Of a DNA stretch of 64,000 nt, positions 1-9,413 are shown piece after piece. Every line of letters starts with the position of its first letter. The first letter of the stretch is position 1. The notes under the pieces were generated by a model. That model did no database searches and was not told the DNA's origin. It was given only the letters and a program-made list of their open reading frames with translations. This DNA is from Brucepastera parasyntrophica (GTDB taxonomy: Bacteria; Spirochaetota; Spirochaetia; Treponematales; Treponemataceae). The DNA lies in NCBI RefSeq assembly GCF_022376835.1, contig NZ_CP084606.1, forward strand, positions 2,598,501 through 2,662,500, written 5' to 3'. The position numbers and the translations under genes are program-made.

Positions 1-2
1 CG

Positions 3-395
3 GAGTTAATCAAACCGGGCCGGAAAAACAAAAGGTTTCAAAGCGGTATTTCCCTGACGTTTCACCAGTCCTTCATTAAGGAAAACTATAAGGCTTTACG
101 GAAGATTATCGCGGATCCGGAGATTGAAAGCCGCATCGCCTCAAAAGTGCATATTCTGCCCGAATCATTAATCGAACATTTTAAAATGGTACTGCCGCCT
201 GACGAGTATCTTATATGCCGCTGCAAGCTTTGCTATCAGGTGTCCGGCGCGATCCGGGCTTTTCTGGACTGGTTTAAAAATGATATGCCTGTTCCCGCTG
301 ATGCTTTTATACATATTCTGAATGGCATTGCCTCTCCGCTGGATATACGCTACCGGAACGTCCCGGGTCTGGTCGTAATGATGGATGGGGAATGA
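3..395 (+). CDS. C-terminal part of an unknown protein (5' end outside window)
   Basis: The reading frame is open from the left edge to a TGA at 393-395, giving about 130 residues of a C-terminus. A GTG at 147 could be an internal start but has no clear ribosome-binding site, and the frame continues upstream, so I treat this as the tail of a longer gene. It contains one C-x-C-x2-C cluster (ICRCKLC) and is otherwise mixed alpha/beta in character. I do not recognise the family. It converges on the metal ATPase gene that ends at 450. Confidence 0.45.
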   Translation, partial: ELIKPGRKNKRFQSGISLTFHQSFIKENYKALRKIIADPEIESRIASKVHILPESLIEHFKMVLPPDEYLICRCKLCYQVSGAIRAFLDWFKNDMPVPADAFIHILNGIASPLDIRYRNVPGLVVMMDGE

Positions 396-449
396 TATTG
401 CAGTGGCGGAAACTGCCCGGTCCATTCACAGCGGACGGACCGGACAGGT

Positions 450-2558
450 TTATTTTACCTTGAGCAGAATTGCGTTGACCGCCACTATAATGGTCGAAAG
501 ACTCATCAGTACCGCTCCTGCGGCCGGGCTCAGAATAAACCCGACCGGAGCCAGGACTCCCGCCGCCAGCGGAATGGCAATGATATTATATCCGGCACCC
601 CACCATAAATTCTGGACCATTTTGCGGGTGGTTTTTTTTGCAAGGGTCAGGAATGCAAGGATATCCTCAGGATCGCTTTTAACCAGCACCACATCCGCGG
701 AATTGACTGCGATGTCCGTTCCCGCACCTATGGCCACTCCCACATCGGCCCTGGCAAGACTCGGCGCATCGTTAATGCCGTCTCCCACCATCATGGTAAC
801 TTTTCCCTGTTCATGATACTCCCGGACTGCCGTTTCCTTATTCTCCGGCAGCATGTCCGCACGGTAATCTTTCAGTCCAAGCAAGCCCGCTGTCTTTTCC
901 GCCGCCGCCTGATTATCGCCGGTAAGCATGACCGGAATAATATGGCGCGCTGCGAGGCCTTCCAGCAGAGGCTTCGCTCCGGCTTTTATCTCATCTCCCT
1001 GGGCAATCAACCCGGCCGGTTTTCCGTCAAGCAGCAGAAAACTCACCGAGTAACCATTCCCGGACAATTCCGCGTACTCTGATTTTGAGTAGGGAATAGA
1101 ATGTTTATCCAGATACGCGGCGCTGACAATAGCTGCTTCGCGCCCGTCTTCAAGACACCCTGTTAAGCCTTCTCCTGCAAGGACCTTTACATCCTTCGCC
1201 GCAGCCGGCTTAAGCTGTCTTTCCGCAGCTTCCTTCATGATACTCGCCGCCAGCGGATGCGAGGACGCGGTCTCCAGGGCGGCGGCCGCGGATACAATAT
1301 CGTTTTCTCCCAGCTTCCGGTCGAAGGAACGGACTGCGCTCACCCGGAAGTTTCCTTCGGTCAGGGTCCCTGTCTTATCCATTAAAACGACGTTAACCTT
1401 CGGCGCGGTTTCCAGGGCTTTTCTGTTCCGTATCAGGAGGCCGCTCCGCGCTCCCAGCGAAGTGGATCGCGCGACCACCAGGGGGATGGCGAGCCCCAAA
1501 GCATGGGGGCAGGCAATAACCAGGACCGTCACCATCCGGGTAATGGAGGTGCTGATATCCCGCGTAACCGCATACCAGATGATTAGTGAGGCGAGCCCCG
1601 CTCCCACGGCTACATAAAACAGCCAGCGGGCGACTCTGTCCGACATGGTTTCCGCCCTGGATTTTTCCTGCCGGGCGCTGCCCACGAGCTGCATTACCCT
1701 GGCGAGGTATCCCGATTCGCCGGTACCTGTTACGGTAATGGTCAGACTGCCGGATCCGTTCAAGGACCCTCCGATAACCTTGTCGCCCGCCTTTTTCGGA
1801 ACTTCCCTGGCTTCTCCGGTGACCATGGATTCATTAATACTGCTGCTTCCATTCAGGACAGTACCGTCCGAGGGAACCTTCTCGCCGGCTTTTATAAGCA
1901 CTGTCTGTCCGACTGACAGGTCCCTGAGGGGAATGACGGCATAACTGCCGTCCGGCTGCAGAACCGAGGCCTGTGCCGGCAGCAGTTCCGCCATTTTTTT
2001 CAGCGCGTCTCCTGCGCCTGCCACAGCTTTCATTTCTATCCAGTGCCCCAAAAGCATGATTACGATCAGGGTCGCCAGTTCCCAGAAAAAATCCATCAGA
2101 TGGGGACCGTGAAAAAAGGTGTTCATTACAAAAGCGTAGAGGCTATAGATATACGACGCACTGATGCCTAGTGTAATAAGCGTCATCATTGCAGGACTCC
2201 GTTCTTTTAGTTCCTGTTTTGCGCCCATGAAGAAAGGCATCCCGCCGTAGAAAAACAGGATTGTTGACAGGCCCAGGACAACCCACTCGCTGCCAGGAAA
2301 AGTAAACTGAAAAGGCAGCTGGATCCCCATCATGGGAGAAAAGAGTAATACCGGAACCGTCAGGATCAGGCAAACAAAAAATTTCCGCTTCAGGTCCGTC
2401 ATGTGTTCCATGTGCCCCATATGTTCCGCGTGACCGGAGTTCCCCTGGTCCATCTCTTTGTGACCTGTATGGTTTTCCATGGTACTGCGGTTCATTCCTT
2501 CCATGGATGCCGTAGTACCGCCGTGATGCTCATGATTATTTTTCTGTTTATGCTGCAT
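450..2558 (-). CDS. copB: Copper/heavy-metal translocating P1B-type ATPase, CopB-like
   Basis: An inner-membrane pump of 702 residues that exports a soft metal ion, probably copper, using ATP. Visible motifs are the actuator TGE (about 247-249), the membrane CPH metal site (about 350-352), the phosphorylation loop DKTGT (about 394-398), an HP dipeptide typical of P1B pumps and the hinge GDGIND. CPH rather than CPC is characteristic of the CopB subgroup. There is no heavy-metal-associated N-terminal domain; instead the first 55 residues are rich in His and Met, a likely metal-binding tail. The frame stays open to 2726, but that extension is the translation of a repeat element. The ATG at 2558 has a good Shine-Dalgarno (GGAGAGAAGG) and is preferred. 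The exact metal cannot be fixed by sequence. Confidence 0.9.
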   Translation of the reverse strand: MQHKQKNNHEHHGGTTASMEGMNRSTMENHTGHKEMDQGNSGHAEHMGHMEHMTDLKRKFFVCLILTVPVLLFSPMMGIQLPFQFTFPGSEWVVLGLSTILFFYGGMPFFMGAKQELKERSPAMMTLITLGISASYIYSLYAFVMNTFFHGPHLMDFFWELATLIVIMLLGHWIEMKAVAGAGDALKKMAELLPAQASVLQPDGSYAVIPLRDLSVGQTVLIKAGEKVPSDGTVLNGSSSINESMVTGEAREVPKKAGDKVIGGSLNGSGSLTITVTGTGESGYLARVMQLVGSARQEKSRAETMSDRVARWLFYVAVGAGLASLIIWYAVTRDISTSITRMVTVLVIACPHALGLAIPLVVARSTSLGARSGLLIRNRKALETAPKVNVVLMDKTGTLTEGNFRVSAVRSFDRKLGENDIVSAAAALETASSHPLAASIMKEAAERQLKPAAAKDVKVLAGEGLTGCLEDGREAAIVSAAYLDKHSIPYSKSEYAELSGNGYSVSFLLLDGKPAGLIAQGDEIKAGAKPLLEGLAARHIIPVMLTGDNQAAAEKTAGLLGLKDYRADMLPENKETAVREYHEQGKVTMMVGDGINDAPSLARADVGVAIGAGTDIAVNSADVVLVKSDPEDILAFLTLAKKTTRKMVQNLWWGAGYNIIAIPLAAGVLAPVGFILSPAAGAVLMSLSTIIVAVNAILLKVK

Positions 2559-2598
2559 GTATATTTTCCTTCTCTCCATAAAAAGGTAATGAATTTTC

Positions 2599-2720
2599 GG
2601 GCCGGCTTCAATAAAATACCTCGCCGCAGAGCAGGGCAGACCTTCGGTCTGGGGTATTCGCAGGTCGCGGGAGAGGCCGTTACATACCTTACAGAACCAG
2701 CCGCAGGCTGATTGAACCCT
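2599..2720. repeat. Dispersed inverted-repeat element, copy A
   Basis: About 120 bp that align with the segment at 59889-60020. Shared blocks include ggtattcgcag, a ggcc-centred block, ttacag and the block ccgcaggctg near the right end. The ends are imperfect inverted repeats (ggcttcaat against attgaaccc). An internal hairpin has arms CAGACC/GGTCTG around a TTC loop. It sits just upstream of the copB start and accounts for the spurious upstream extension of that reading frame. Confidence 0.6.
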
Positions 2721-2913
2721 CGCCACGAATAAAGGAATCTTATTGGTTTGGAGTAAAGTGTGTTTTTTGTTTAAATGTATGATAATCCGCGGTCCGGATC
2801 AATGATAGTATATCCGGATGGTTTTTTTGGTATTCTTTCCCGCAATAAATACTGATGGAGTATATTTCATCCTGCCGGTATTCAGCCCATGGCCCGAATA
2901 TCCGTGAACTGAT

Positions 2914-3576
2914 TTATGAAGCCCGGGGAAAGGGAGGGGCGTCGTCATCAGGATTATGCGAGGAGTCCGGAAAGCTGTGCCCATTAAGATGCAGGAGAAA
3001 ACGGATTTTGTTCATTGCAGAAGGAAGCGCTTCACGCAGAGGCACCGTGATACCGGCTGAATCAGGAAGCAGACAGTCCGCTTCGCGGGCAAGGTCCGCC
3101 ATTGCCGGCGGAATCGTACCATACCGCTGGTACAGTTCGTCTTCTTCCATTGTGCGGTGTTCAACATGCTTCATACATTTGCACGGTTTATATCTGATAG
3201 TATTCTTCTTTCCCCGGTCACCGGAGAAGGCAAACAGGCGGCAGATAAGCGGCCTTGCAGGATACACTGTACATTGATATGTCCCGGAAGGATTATGATA
3301 CACGCAGCCTGCTCTGTCCGCAGCATAGTATGACTGAGATGCGGAATGTTCGCGTACGATCCATGAAGCGAGAAACAGGGCTTCTATTTCCAGGATTGAT
3401 GGCTCAAAAGTTTTACAGCATTCGCCGCAGGCAGAAGGACACCGGAATGGACTCGCCTCTATCCAGCGCTGCTGGGCCTCGTCAATTCTCCGGTATATAT
3501 GCAGCAGACCGCTTAAAGGGTCCGCAAGGGATGTTCCCTCCAGCAGTGAAGGGATAGAATTAATTAATGAATCCAT
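2914..3576 (-). CDS. YkgJ-type cysteine-cluster protein (UPF0153, putative Zn/Fe binding)
   Basis: A 220-residue cytoplasmic protein. The signature is four cysteines in CPSACGECC (about residues 46-54), followed by the conserved CxVYPxRPxxCRxF block with two more cysteines and a further cysteine pair (KPCKC). This arrangement is typical of the YkgJ/UPF0153 family, thought to bind zinc or an iron-sulphur cluster; its reaction is unknown. No membrane segment or signal is present. The start has only a weak ribosome-binding site. A terminator lies between it and the next gene upstream, so it probably has its own promoter. Confidence 0.75.
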   Translation of the reverse strand: MDSLINSIPSLLEGTSLADPLSGLLHIYRRIDEAQQRWIEASPFRCPSACGECCKTFEPSILEIEALFLASWIVREHSASQSYYAADRAGCVYHNPSGTYQCTVYPARPLICRLFAFSGDRGKKNTIRYKPCKCMKHVEHRTMEEDELYQRYGTIPPAMADLAREADCLLPDSAGITVPLREALPSAMNKIRFLLHLNGHSFPDSSHNPDDDAPPFPRAS

Positions 3577-3644
3577 GATTGAAGAACCACAGTTTATATA
3601 TTTTTTTGCAGATTGTCAAATGGAAAAATATATATGCCTGCAAA

Positions 3645-3684
3645 TAAAAAAGGACGGCGGATCAGAATCCTCCGCCCTTTTTTA
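3645..3684 (-). terminator. Rho-independent terminator of the AttH-like gene
   Basis: Stem GGCGGA/TCCGCC extended by A- and T-rich flanks (AAAGG...CCTTTT). On the minus strand the stem is followed by a run of six T residues. It lies 20-60 bases after the stop at 3704. Confidence 0.75.
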
Positions 3685-3703
3685 TTGCTGTTTCAAATTC
3701 CGG

Positions 3704-4801
3704 TTACAATGTAGCAAAGCGGTCCTTTTCAATAAGGTGTTCATTTTTAATCGGCGGAATAAGGCTGGGGTACTGCCTCCACTGACGGATAGACATACCG
3801 CCAAAACCATTGGTCAGTTTTTTTACCCTTCCATCTTTATAGGTGAAGGTTCCTTCCACCCGTTCCCAGTCAAGCGTAGCGACCGGGTTGTCAGGAACTT
3901 TACTGGTAACTCCCCAGAGAGTTGCGGTCGCAACATGGGCCGTCATATCAAGCACGCCTTCTTCAGTTTCGAATTTGATTCTGTATTTCCCGGGAATAAA
4001 TCCTCCGAACTGCGGATAATACGCCCAGTCATGGTGTTCGATGCTGAAGCTTCCTGACGGAATATAAATCTGTTCCTCCACCAGATTAATAGCAAAATCT
4101 TTCATGCCCAGCCTCATATCGTACATGCTGCCGAAGACTTCATCAAAATGAAACCATCCCCAGTCTTCCCATCCTCCGATTTCGGCTGATGAAGAATCGG
4201 TTGCCACATACCGTTCACGTATCCCCGCGCCTTTCATATGGACAGATTTGCCGTTATGGGTAATCGTCCCTTCAACCTGTCCTGTCCAGTTATATCCATA
4301 TGTAATGCTATGCTGGGTCAGATATGACGGCTTTTCCCTGCCGTACCAGAGAGGGCCGCCGCAAATAGGCTTGTGAATAAAATCAGCCTTAAAGCTCCGT
4401 TCCTGATCATCAATTACATAATGCCACGAATTGTCTTTATTGCATTCGACATGCAGGCATCCTATATCGACAATAACCTGATCATCCGTTTTACGGACCT
4501 TATGCGTGCCGCCCGGAAATTTGAATACATGTGTTGCGGTTACCGGAGGAAACTGCGCAACCTTATATACGGAATACGGGTCCTGAACGATTTCACCCGG
4601 TTCGGCGCTGAATTCATATGTGAATAAATCAATATTTTCCAGTTTCAGTATGAGCGGTGAACAGCCGAACCAGTACTGTTTACCGTCATCCCCGATTGCG
4701 GAAAAGGAACAAAGCCAGTCGAGAAACGCGGAACTTCCCGCGTCCATGGTTATTCCTCTTGCTTCATCTTCAAGTGTTACTTTCCAGTCTTTTTCAATCA
4801 T
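3704..4801 (-). CDS. Lipocalin/AttH-CrtC-like beta-sandwich protein
   Basis: A 365-residue protein rich in Trp, Tyr and Gly with repeated short beta strands and no signal peptide or membrane segment. Its texture, including GGPLWYGREKPSY and WEDWGWFHFDEVFG, resembles the two-domain lipocalin-like AttH/CrtC (carotenoid hydratase-like) group. Many members are uncharacterised, so no substrate can be proposed and the match is by general character only. The ATG at 4801 follows AAGGAG with nine bases spacing; an ATG ten codons upstream has no ribosome-binding site. It is transcribed alone and ends in its own terminator. Confidence 0.6.
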   Translation of the reverse strand: MIEKDWKVTLEDEARGITMDAGSSAFLDWLCSFSAIGDDGKQYWFGCSPLILKLENIDLFTYEFSAEPGEIVQDPYSVYKVAQFPPVTATHVFKFPGGTHKVRKTDDQVIVDIGCLHVECNKDNSWHYVIDDQERSFKADFIHKPICGGPLWYGREKPSYLTQHSITYGYNWTGQVEGTITHNGKSVHMKGAGIRERYVATDSSSAEIGGWEDWGWFHFDEVFGSMYDMRLGMKDFAINLVEEQIYIPSGSFSIEHHDWAYYPQFGGFIPGKYRIKFETEEGVLDMTAHVATATLWGVTSKVPDNPVATLDWERVEGTFTYKDGRVKKLTNGFGGMSIRQWRQYPSLIPPIKNEHLIEKDRFATL

Positions 4802-5159
4802 AGCGTGATTCTCCTTAAAGCTTTTTTGCAAAGGCTAATGCATTCCCGGGATCCTTCGGAAGCATGCAGTCCGGCTGGTTACAATCAGCTGATATATTTG
4901 TTAGGCTATACACAGCAGCGGAAAAACCATGATTGTTATCCGTTCTTTTCCTTTGCGTTTATAAGTACAGCATATTCTTTGAATATAAATTAAACGTAAA
5001 TAAAGTATAAAAACTTGTTAAACTGTACATTCCGGTATTGCAATGAGGTATGTTTTTATCCGGGAAAAATATTGATACTGTTTTGGCTGTTTTTTCAGTT
5101 ACTGCTGTCAGGCAGTATGCCTGATTTCACCGGGCGATTCCGTTCAAAGGCTTCCCCGG
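4802..5159. other. AT-rich intergenic region, no gene seen
   Basis: 358 bases between the AttH-like gene and the PHP phosphatase gene. It must contain the promoter of the former and the 3' end of the latter's transcript. It is AT-rich, especially 4970-5035, but I see no convincing -35/-10 pair, hairpin terminator or conserved short reading frame. Confidence 0.5.
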
Positions 5160-6011
5160 TTACAGATTGTCTTCAGTCCAGCCGGATGAGGTGAGAAGCG
5201 CGATTTTTGTGTATCCCGCCCTGCGCGCGGCGTCATATGCCCTTTCATAGGCGCACAGAATATCGCCTGTCCTGTGCGCGTCCGATGAGACTGTGAGCGG
5301 TACATCCCGGGCATGCAGCAGGGAAAGCAGTTCCGCGGAGGGATAGACATCATCTATGGCTTTCCGCGCGATGCCTCCCGTGTTTATCTCCACGACTTTT
5401 CCCGAGCGGGCAATAACCTTTACCGTTTCCTTCAGTTCCCGGCGGTACCACGGTTCGCTTTCATCAAAAAAACGGAGTTCGCCGTTCCGTTTGCGGTGAA
5501 CGTCCAGGTGTCCGATAATGTCAAAGTCACAGGATGAAACCATATTTCTTACCGTGTCCCAGTATTTCTGGACAGCCTTCTTTCCATTATTCTTAAAAAC
5601 TTCCGCGAGGCCTTTTGCCACTTCAGCTGCCGGCGCGTCGACCGAAAAAACAGGGGCCGGCTGATGCTGTTTATCTGCTGTAATGTAGTGGACCGACCCG
5701 ATAAGATACTCCGGGTTAAACTGCCTGTAGATTGCCCTGTCGGGGAATGTATAATCAGGCAGATAATCGGCCTCAAAGCCGCACAGGATATGTATCCGCT
5801 GCCCGTACAGAGTTTTCAGCCTGCTTATTTCATCAATATATTCCTGATAGCGGGCCGGCGGCAGGTGCCATTCTGTAGCAAAAGGCCAGGCGGCGTGAGC
5901 GCTGAATCCTATACATTCCATGTTCCCGTCAAGGGCGGCCTTTACCATTTCTTCCGGTGTACTTTTTCCGTCGCAAAAAACAGTATGAATATGATAACTG
6001 TGCTTTCTCAT
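5160..6011 (-). CDS. PHP-family histidinol-phosphatase (HisJ/HisK type)
   Basis: A 283-residue metal-dependent phosphatase of the PHP family, predicted to remove phosphate from histidinol phosphate in histidine synthesis. The metal-ligand motifs are in order: HSYHIHT at the N-terminus, EAD in the middle, GSVHY, GHLDV, and SSDAH near the C-terminus. Length and motif order fit HisK. Its ATG overlaps the TGA of the upstream Hpt-like gene by four bases (ATGA), so the two are translationally coupled. No other his gene is in the window, so another phosphoester substrate is possible. Confidence 0.85.
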   Translation of the reverse strand: MRKHSYHIHTVFCDGKSTPEEMVKAALDGNMECIGFSAHAAWPFATEWHLPPARYQEYIDEISRLKTLYGQRIHILCGFEADYLPDYTFPDRAIYRQFNPEYLIGSVHYITADKQHQPAPVFSVDAPAAEVAKGLAEVFKNNGKKAVQKYWDTVRNMVSSCDFDIIGHLDVHRKRNGELRFFDESEPWYRRELKETVKVIARSGKVVEINTGGIARKAIDDVYPSAELLSLLHARDVPLTVSSDAHRTGDILCAYERAYDAARRAGYTKIALLTSSGWTEDNL

Positions 6012-6367
6012 AATCTGTATCCTTCTTTTTCAAAGGCATCCGGGAGCCGGCTGAATTCTTCCGCCAGAAGCTGAATCAGTTGTTCCCGTTCTTCCGGTTC
6101 CATACTTTCTGATTCCGTTTCAATTATGTGCGCGGCCTTTTCAAGCCTGACCGCGCAAACCCCGCGGGCGTTTTCCTGTATCATCCGGGCAATCTGTACC
6201 GCGGCTTCAGTCCTGCCGTTCTGCAGCTCTTCCCGGAGAAGAGTAATATGGCTTGACGTCAGGTCAAGAAATTCCCTCAAAAAAGCCGATGCTGAACCGG
6301 CCGTTCCGGTTATTTCCGAAAAGCAGATGTGATCAAATACCGGAAATTCTGATAAATCCTGCCGCAT
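6008..6367 (-). CDS. Hpt-like helical protein lacking the phosphorylatable histidine
   Basis: A 119-residue, mostly helical protein that reads like an Hpt domain: a helix with DLTSSHITLLREELQ, then ARMIQENARGVCA where classical Hpt proteins have AHxLKGxARNxGA, followed by LEKAAHIIE. The expected phospho-acceptor His is Arg and the Lys-Gly pair is Glu-Asn. It may therefore act as a scaffold or inhibitor rather than a phosphotransfer protein. The ATG at 6367 is preceded by GGAGG at good spacing; an upstream extension to 6568 lacks support. It is the first gene of a two-gene unit with the PHP phosphatase. Confidence 0.5.
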   Translation of the reverse strand: MRQDLSEFPVFDHICFSEITGTAGSASAFLREFLDLTSSHITLLREELQNGRTEAAVQIARMIQENARGVCAVRLEKAAHIIETESESMEPEEREQLIQLLAEEFSRLPDAFEKEGYRL

Positions 6368-6433
6368 ATTTTCCCTCCGCGCTTGTTTTATTATATACTT
6401 TATATAGAGAGTCTGTACAGAAAGGAGACAAAG

Positions 6434-6991
6434 ATGAAAAAGGCAGTAGTATTTCTCGCGGAAGGCTTTGAGGAAGTTGAGGCTGTTACCCCGATTGATT
6501 ATCTTCGCCGCGCGGGCGCGCAGGTTACATTGGCCGGTGTATCGGGACGGACTGTTATGGGGTCCCATGAAATAGAAATAGTGTGCGATCTGACAATAGA
6601 AGAGTACCTGAAGGCGGCCGGTTCTTCCCTTCCCGATCTCGCTGTATTGCCGGGCGGCGGCCGGGGAAGTGAAAATCTTGCGGCATCAAAAGAATTGAGG
6701 GATTTTGTCAGCAGGATGATGCTCGAGAGAAAAGGCGTCGGCGCAATCTGCGCTGCACCCGCGGTCGCCCTCGGTTCCTGGGGCCTTTTAGCCGGCAAAA
6801 CGTGGACAGGCTTTCCCGGAAGCGGAGACGCTCTCGGCCTTGTTCCCCGCGAAGACCGGGTAATTACCGACAGCAATCTGATTACTGCCCGGGCCGCGGG
6901 CTGCGCTGAGGAATTTGCGCTGGCTCTTATTGCCTATCTGTTTGATATGGAAAAGTCGGCGGAAATTGCGTACAGGATTTTTGCCCGGTAA
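6434..6991 (+). CDS. DJ-1/PfpI (ThiJ/YajL) family protein
   Basis: A 185-residue single-domain member of the DJ-1/PfpI superfamily. The conserved acidic cluster GFEEVE is near residue 13-16 and the reactive cysteine sits at the nucleophile elbow GAICAAPA (Cys about 106). The length and elbow are like YajL/DJ-1 rather than a protease. Proposed roles of relatives include protection against oxidative or glycation damage, and the specific function is not shown here. The ATG at 6434 follows AAGGAG at six bases. It is divergent from the Hpt-like gene across 66 bases and ends one base from the convergent kinase gene. Confidence 0.88.
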   Translation: MKKAVVFLAEGFEEVEAVTPIDYLRRAGAQVTLAGVSGRTVMGSHEIEIVCDLTIEEYLKAAGSSLPDLAVLPGGGRGSENLAASKELRDFVSRMMLERKGVGAICAAPAVALGSWGLLAGKTWTGFPGSGDALGLVPREDRVITDSNLITARAAGCAEEFALALIAYLFDMEKSAEIAYRIFAR

Positions 6992-6992
6992 G

Positions 6993-8039
6993 TCAGGGAT
7001 TTTTTCCGTCCAGGCTGTTTTTCAAGTTGGAAAAAAAGTCCCGGTCCAGGCTGCTTCCGGGTACCGTAAGGACTGAACGGGCCGCCCTGTTCGACAAGGC
7101 AAGCATTTCCGCCGGATTCATTCCGCGGAGAAACGCGGACAGAAAAGTCCCGCAGAAAACATCTCCCGCTCCGGTGTCATCAAGCGGGGCCTTTTCCGGG
7201 TCCGTTCCTGCCTGACAGGAGCTGCCGGACTGCCAGGCCCGGGCCCCTTTTTCGCCCTTTTTGCTTATTATGAGCGGGAAATTCTCCCCGGTCCGGCCCA
7301 GCTCCCGGAAGACTGTATCCGGAATATCCTTCTCCGGAAAAAAACTGTTATTCCCTGCCTTTCGGGTTTCAGATACGGCCTTTGCAAAGGCCGTAGATTC
7401 GGCTTCATTCATAAAGATAATACACCTGTTTTCACGGATGAGCCGGAGAATTTCCTGCGCGTATTGTTCAGCTATGAAGACTGCCGCCATATCAATGGCC
7501 AGCACTGTTTTATACTGCCGGCAAAGTCCGGATATCCTGTCGGCCAAAGGCCTGTTTTGCAGCACAAATCCGTCAATCAGAACTATTCCGGCGGCGGAAA
7601 CCTGTTCGGGACGTATTTGTCCGGGGCTGAGACGGGGCGCCGCGGAAGGCGCGCAGATAATGGTTTTTTCTTTTCCGGGAGCATATATAACCAGGCATCG
7701 TCCGGTTGGGTCTTCCCTTTTTTCCGGGATAAAATGTATGCCGTAAGAGCCGATATCCGATTCGAAGCGCCTTCCCCATTCATCAAAGTCCGCGCCGTTT
7801 CCGCCGAGGCAGCCGGTCAGTACGGTTTCAGCTCCGAGGAGGGAAGCGGCCTTGAGCGCGTTTGCGACAGTTCCGCCCGCTGTGTATACGGGTTCGGGCA
7901 GTTTCTGTAACAGGATATCCATTTCTCCCGGCGAAACATGTTCGGTTTTCCCGAATGAAAGTTCCGCGGCACATTCCTGCCCATCCTCAAGAAAAAGAAA
8001 CCCATCAAGAAGCAGACTGCCGATTCCCAGTATATCCAT
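6993..8039 (-). CDS. PfkB-family carbohydrate/nucleoside kinase
   Basis: A 348-residue cytoplasmic kinase of the ribokinase/PfkB family. The N-terminal substrate region has GGTVANALKAASLLG, and the C-terminal anion-hole and catalytic motif DDTGAGDVFCGTF is intact. The overall pattern resembles adenosine kinase-like members, but the substrate (sugar, sugar phosphate or nucleoside) cannot be read from these motifs. The start is 15 bases after the acetate kinase stop, so the two are probably one transcript, with the kinase second. Its own ribosome-binding site is weak. Confidence 0.82.
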   Translation of the reverse strand: MDILGIGSLLLDGFLFLEDGQECAAELSFGKTEHVSPGEMDILLQKLPEPVYTAGGTVANALKAASLLGAETVLTGCLGGNGADFDEWGRRFESDIGSYGIHFIPEKREDPTGRCLVIYAPGKEKTIICAPSAAPRLSPGQIRPEQVSAAGIVLIDGFVLQNRPLADRISGLCRQYKTVLAIDMAAVFIAEQYAQEILRLIRENRCIIFMNEAESTAFAKAVSETRKAGNNSFFPEKDIPDTVFRELGRTGENFPLIISKKGEKGARAWQSGSSCQAGTDPEKAPLDDTGAGDVFCGTFLSAFLRGMNPAEMLALSNRAARSVLTVPGSSLDRDFFSNLKNSLDGKNP

Positions 8040-8054
8040 CGGGAGAAACCGCTG

Positions 8055-9413
8055 TTAGTTTGCTTTTGCCGAACCGGGTATTTTTACGATAATATCGGCC
8101 AGAGCTGGGTTCTTTTCCAGATCGCGCTTAAGCCCTTCAATCCGTCCCTTGTTTACATAGTCCGGCGACTGGAACGAATAGGTAAAGTTTGTATGGACAT
8201 CATAGGTCCCCTTCATAAGAGCGTAAGCATCCTCCGTCATGACCAGTTCTTCATCAGTCGGTACAACCAGTATTTTTATTTTCGAATCATCGGTGCTTAT
8301 GCAGGTTTCAGCGTTCCGCGTCCTTGCGAGCAGATTTTTTTCAGGATCAAGTTTTATTCCGAGATGCTCGAGACCTTTGCAGGTTTCCTCGCGTACAGGA
8401 TTCGAGAATTCCCCGACCCCTGCTGTAAATACCAGCGCGTCCGGGGTCGAACCCATGGCGGCGATATAGGAACCGATATATTTCCGCAGCCGGTATGTTT
8501 CTATTTTAAACGCGAGTTCTGCGCGTCTGTCGCCGCTTTCCTTTGCGTTGATAACGTCCCGCCGGTCCGTATACTGTCCCGTCAGTCCGAGAAGTCCTGA
8601 TTTCTTGTTAAGAGCGGTATCAATATCCTGTACGCTCATTCCGGTTTTCCGCATCATATAAAAAGAAAGGGCAGGATCACAGTCGCCGGAACGGGTCCCC
8701 ATCACCAGACCTTCCAGCGGAGTAAGACCCATTGATGTATCAAAACACACGCCGTTTTTTACGCAGCACATCGAAGCGCCGTTCCCGATGTGAGCAATAA
8801 TCACGTTAGTATCTTTGGGTTCCTTGCCCAGAATAACGGAAGTCCGTTTTGCCGTATACAGAAAACTGGTTCCGTGAAAGCCGTAACGGCGGACATCATA
8901 ATTCTCGAACCATTCATAGGGTACCGCGTACAGATAACTGGTATCGGGCATGGTCTGGTGCCAGGCGGTATCCATAATGGCGCAGTGAGGGACATTGGGG
9001 AGGACTTTCTGGGCAGCCTCAATTCCCATAATATTGGCCGGATTATGGAGCGGTCCGAGGTCCTGGACCTCGCGGAAGGTTTCAATAATTTCAGGCGTGA
9101 CAATTACCGATTTTGTGAATTTGGTTCCCCCGTGCAGAACCCGGTGTCCGACCGTTTTGATTATATTCATATCGGAAATAACTCCGATGCCGGGATCCGT
9201 AAGGGTACTGATAATAAGCTCGACCGCCACGGTATGGTTCGGGCATTCCTGCTTTTTCACATATTCAGGCTTATTCATGGCGTTATGCGTGATGGAACTT
9301 CCCGGCTGGGTAACCCGTTCCACAATACCTGACGCAAGAACATCCTTGCTTTCCCAGTCAAAAACCTGATATTTGACCGAAGAACTGCCGCAATTAAGTG
9401 TAAGAACAACCAT
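8055..9413 (-). CDS. ackA: Acetate kinase
   Basis: Interconverts acetyl phosphate and acetate with ATP formation, the final step of acetate fermentation. Hallmarks are [12 protein letters not shown] at the N-terminus, GHRVLHGG, the catalytic-histidine region [18 protein letters not shown] and the nucleotide-binding stretch [10 protein letters not shown]. At 452 residues it is about 50 longer than the common form, with the excess mainly at the C-terminus ([12 protein letters not shown] onward). The ATG at 9413 has an AGGGG-type ribosome-binding site. The pfkB-like gene follows immediately, and no phosphotransacetylase gene is in the window. Confidence 0.96.
   Translation of the reverse strand: MVVLTLNCGSSSVKYQVFDWESKDVLASGIVERVTQPGSSITHNAMNKPEYVKKQECPNHTVAVELIISTLTDPGIGVISDMNIIKTVGHRVLHGGTKFTKSVIVTPEIIETFREVQDLGPLHNPANIMGIEAAQKVLPNVPHCAIMDTAWHQTMPDTSYLYAVPYEWFENYDVRRYGFHGTSFLYTAKRTSVILGKEPKDTNVIIAHIGNGASMCCVKNGVCFDTSMGLTPLEGLVMGTRSGDCDPALSFYMMRKTGMSVQDIDTALNKKSGLLGLTGQYTDRRDVINAKESGDRRAELAFKIETYRLRKYIGSYIAAMGSTPDALVFTAGVGEFSNPVREETCKGLEHLGIKLDPEKNLLARTRNAETCISTDDSKIKILVVPTDEELVMTEDAYALMKGTYDVHTNFTYSFQSPDYVNKGRIEGLKRDLEKNPALADIIVKIPGSAKAN

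Noticed and set aside
385-2711. Plus-strand frames opposite the metal ATPase gene
   Set aside because: They are antisense shadows of a gene with clear family motifs.
2559-2726. N-terminal extension of the metal ATPase frame up to 2726
   Set aside because: It is the translation of the dispersed repeat element, has no ribosome-binding site, and the ATG at 2558 has a good one.
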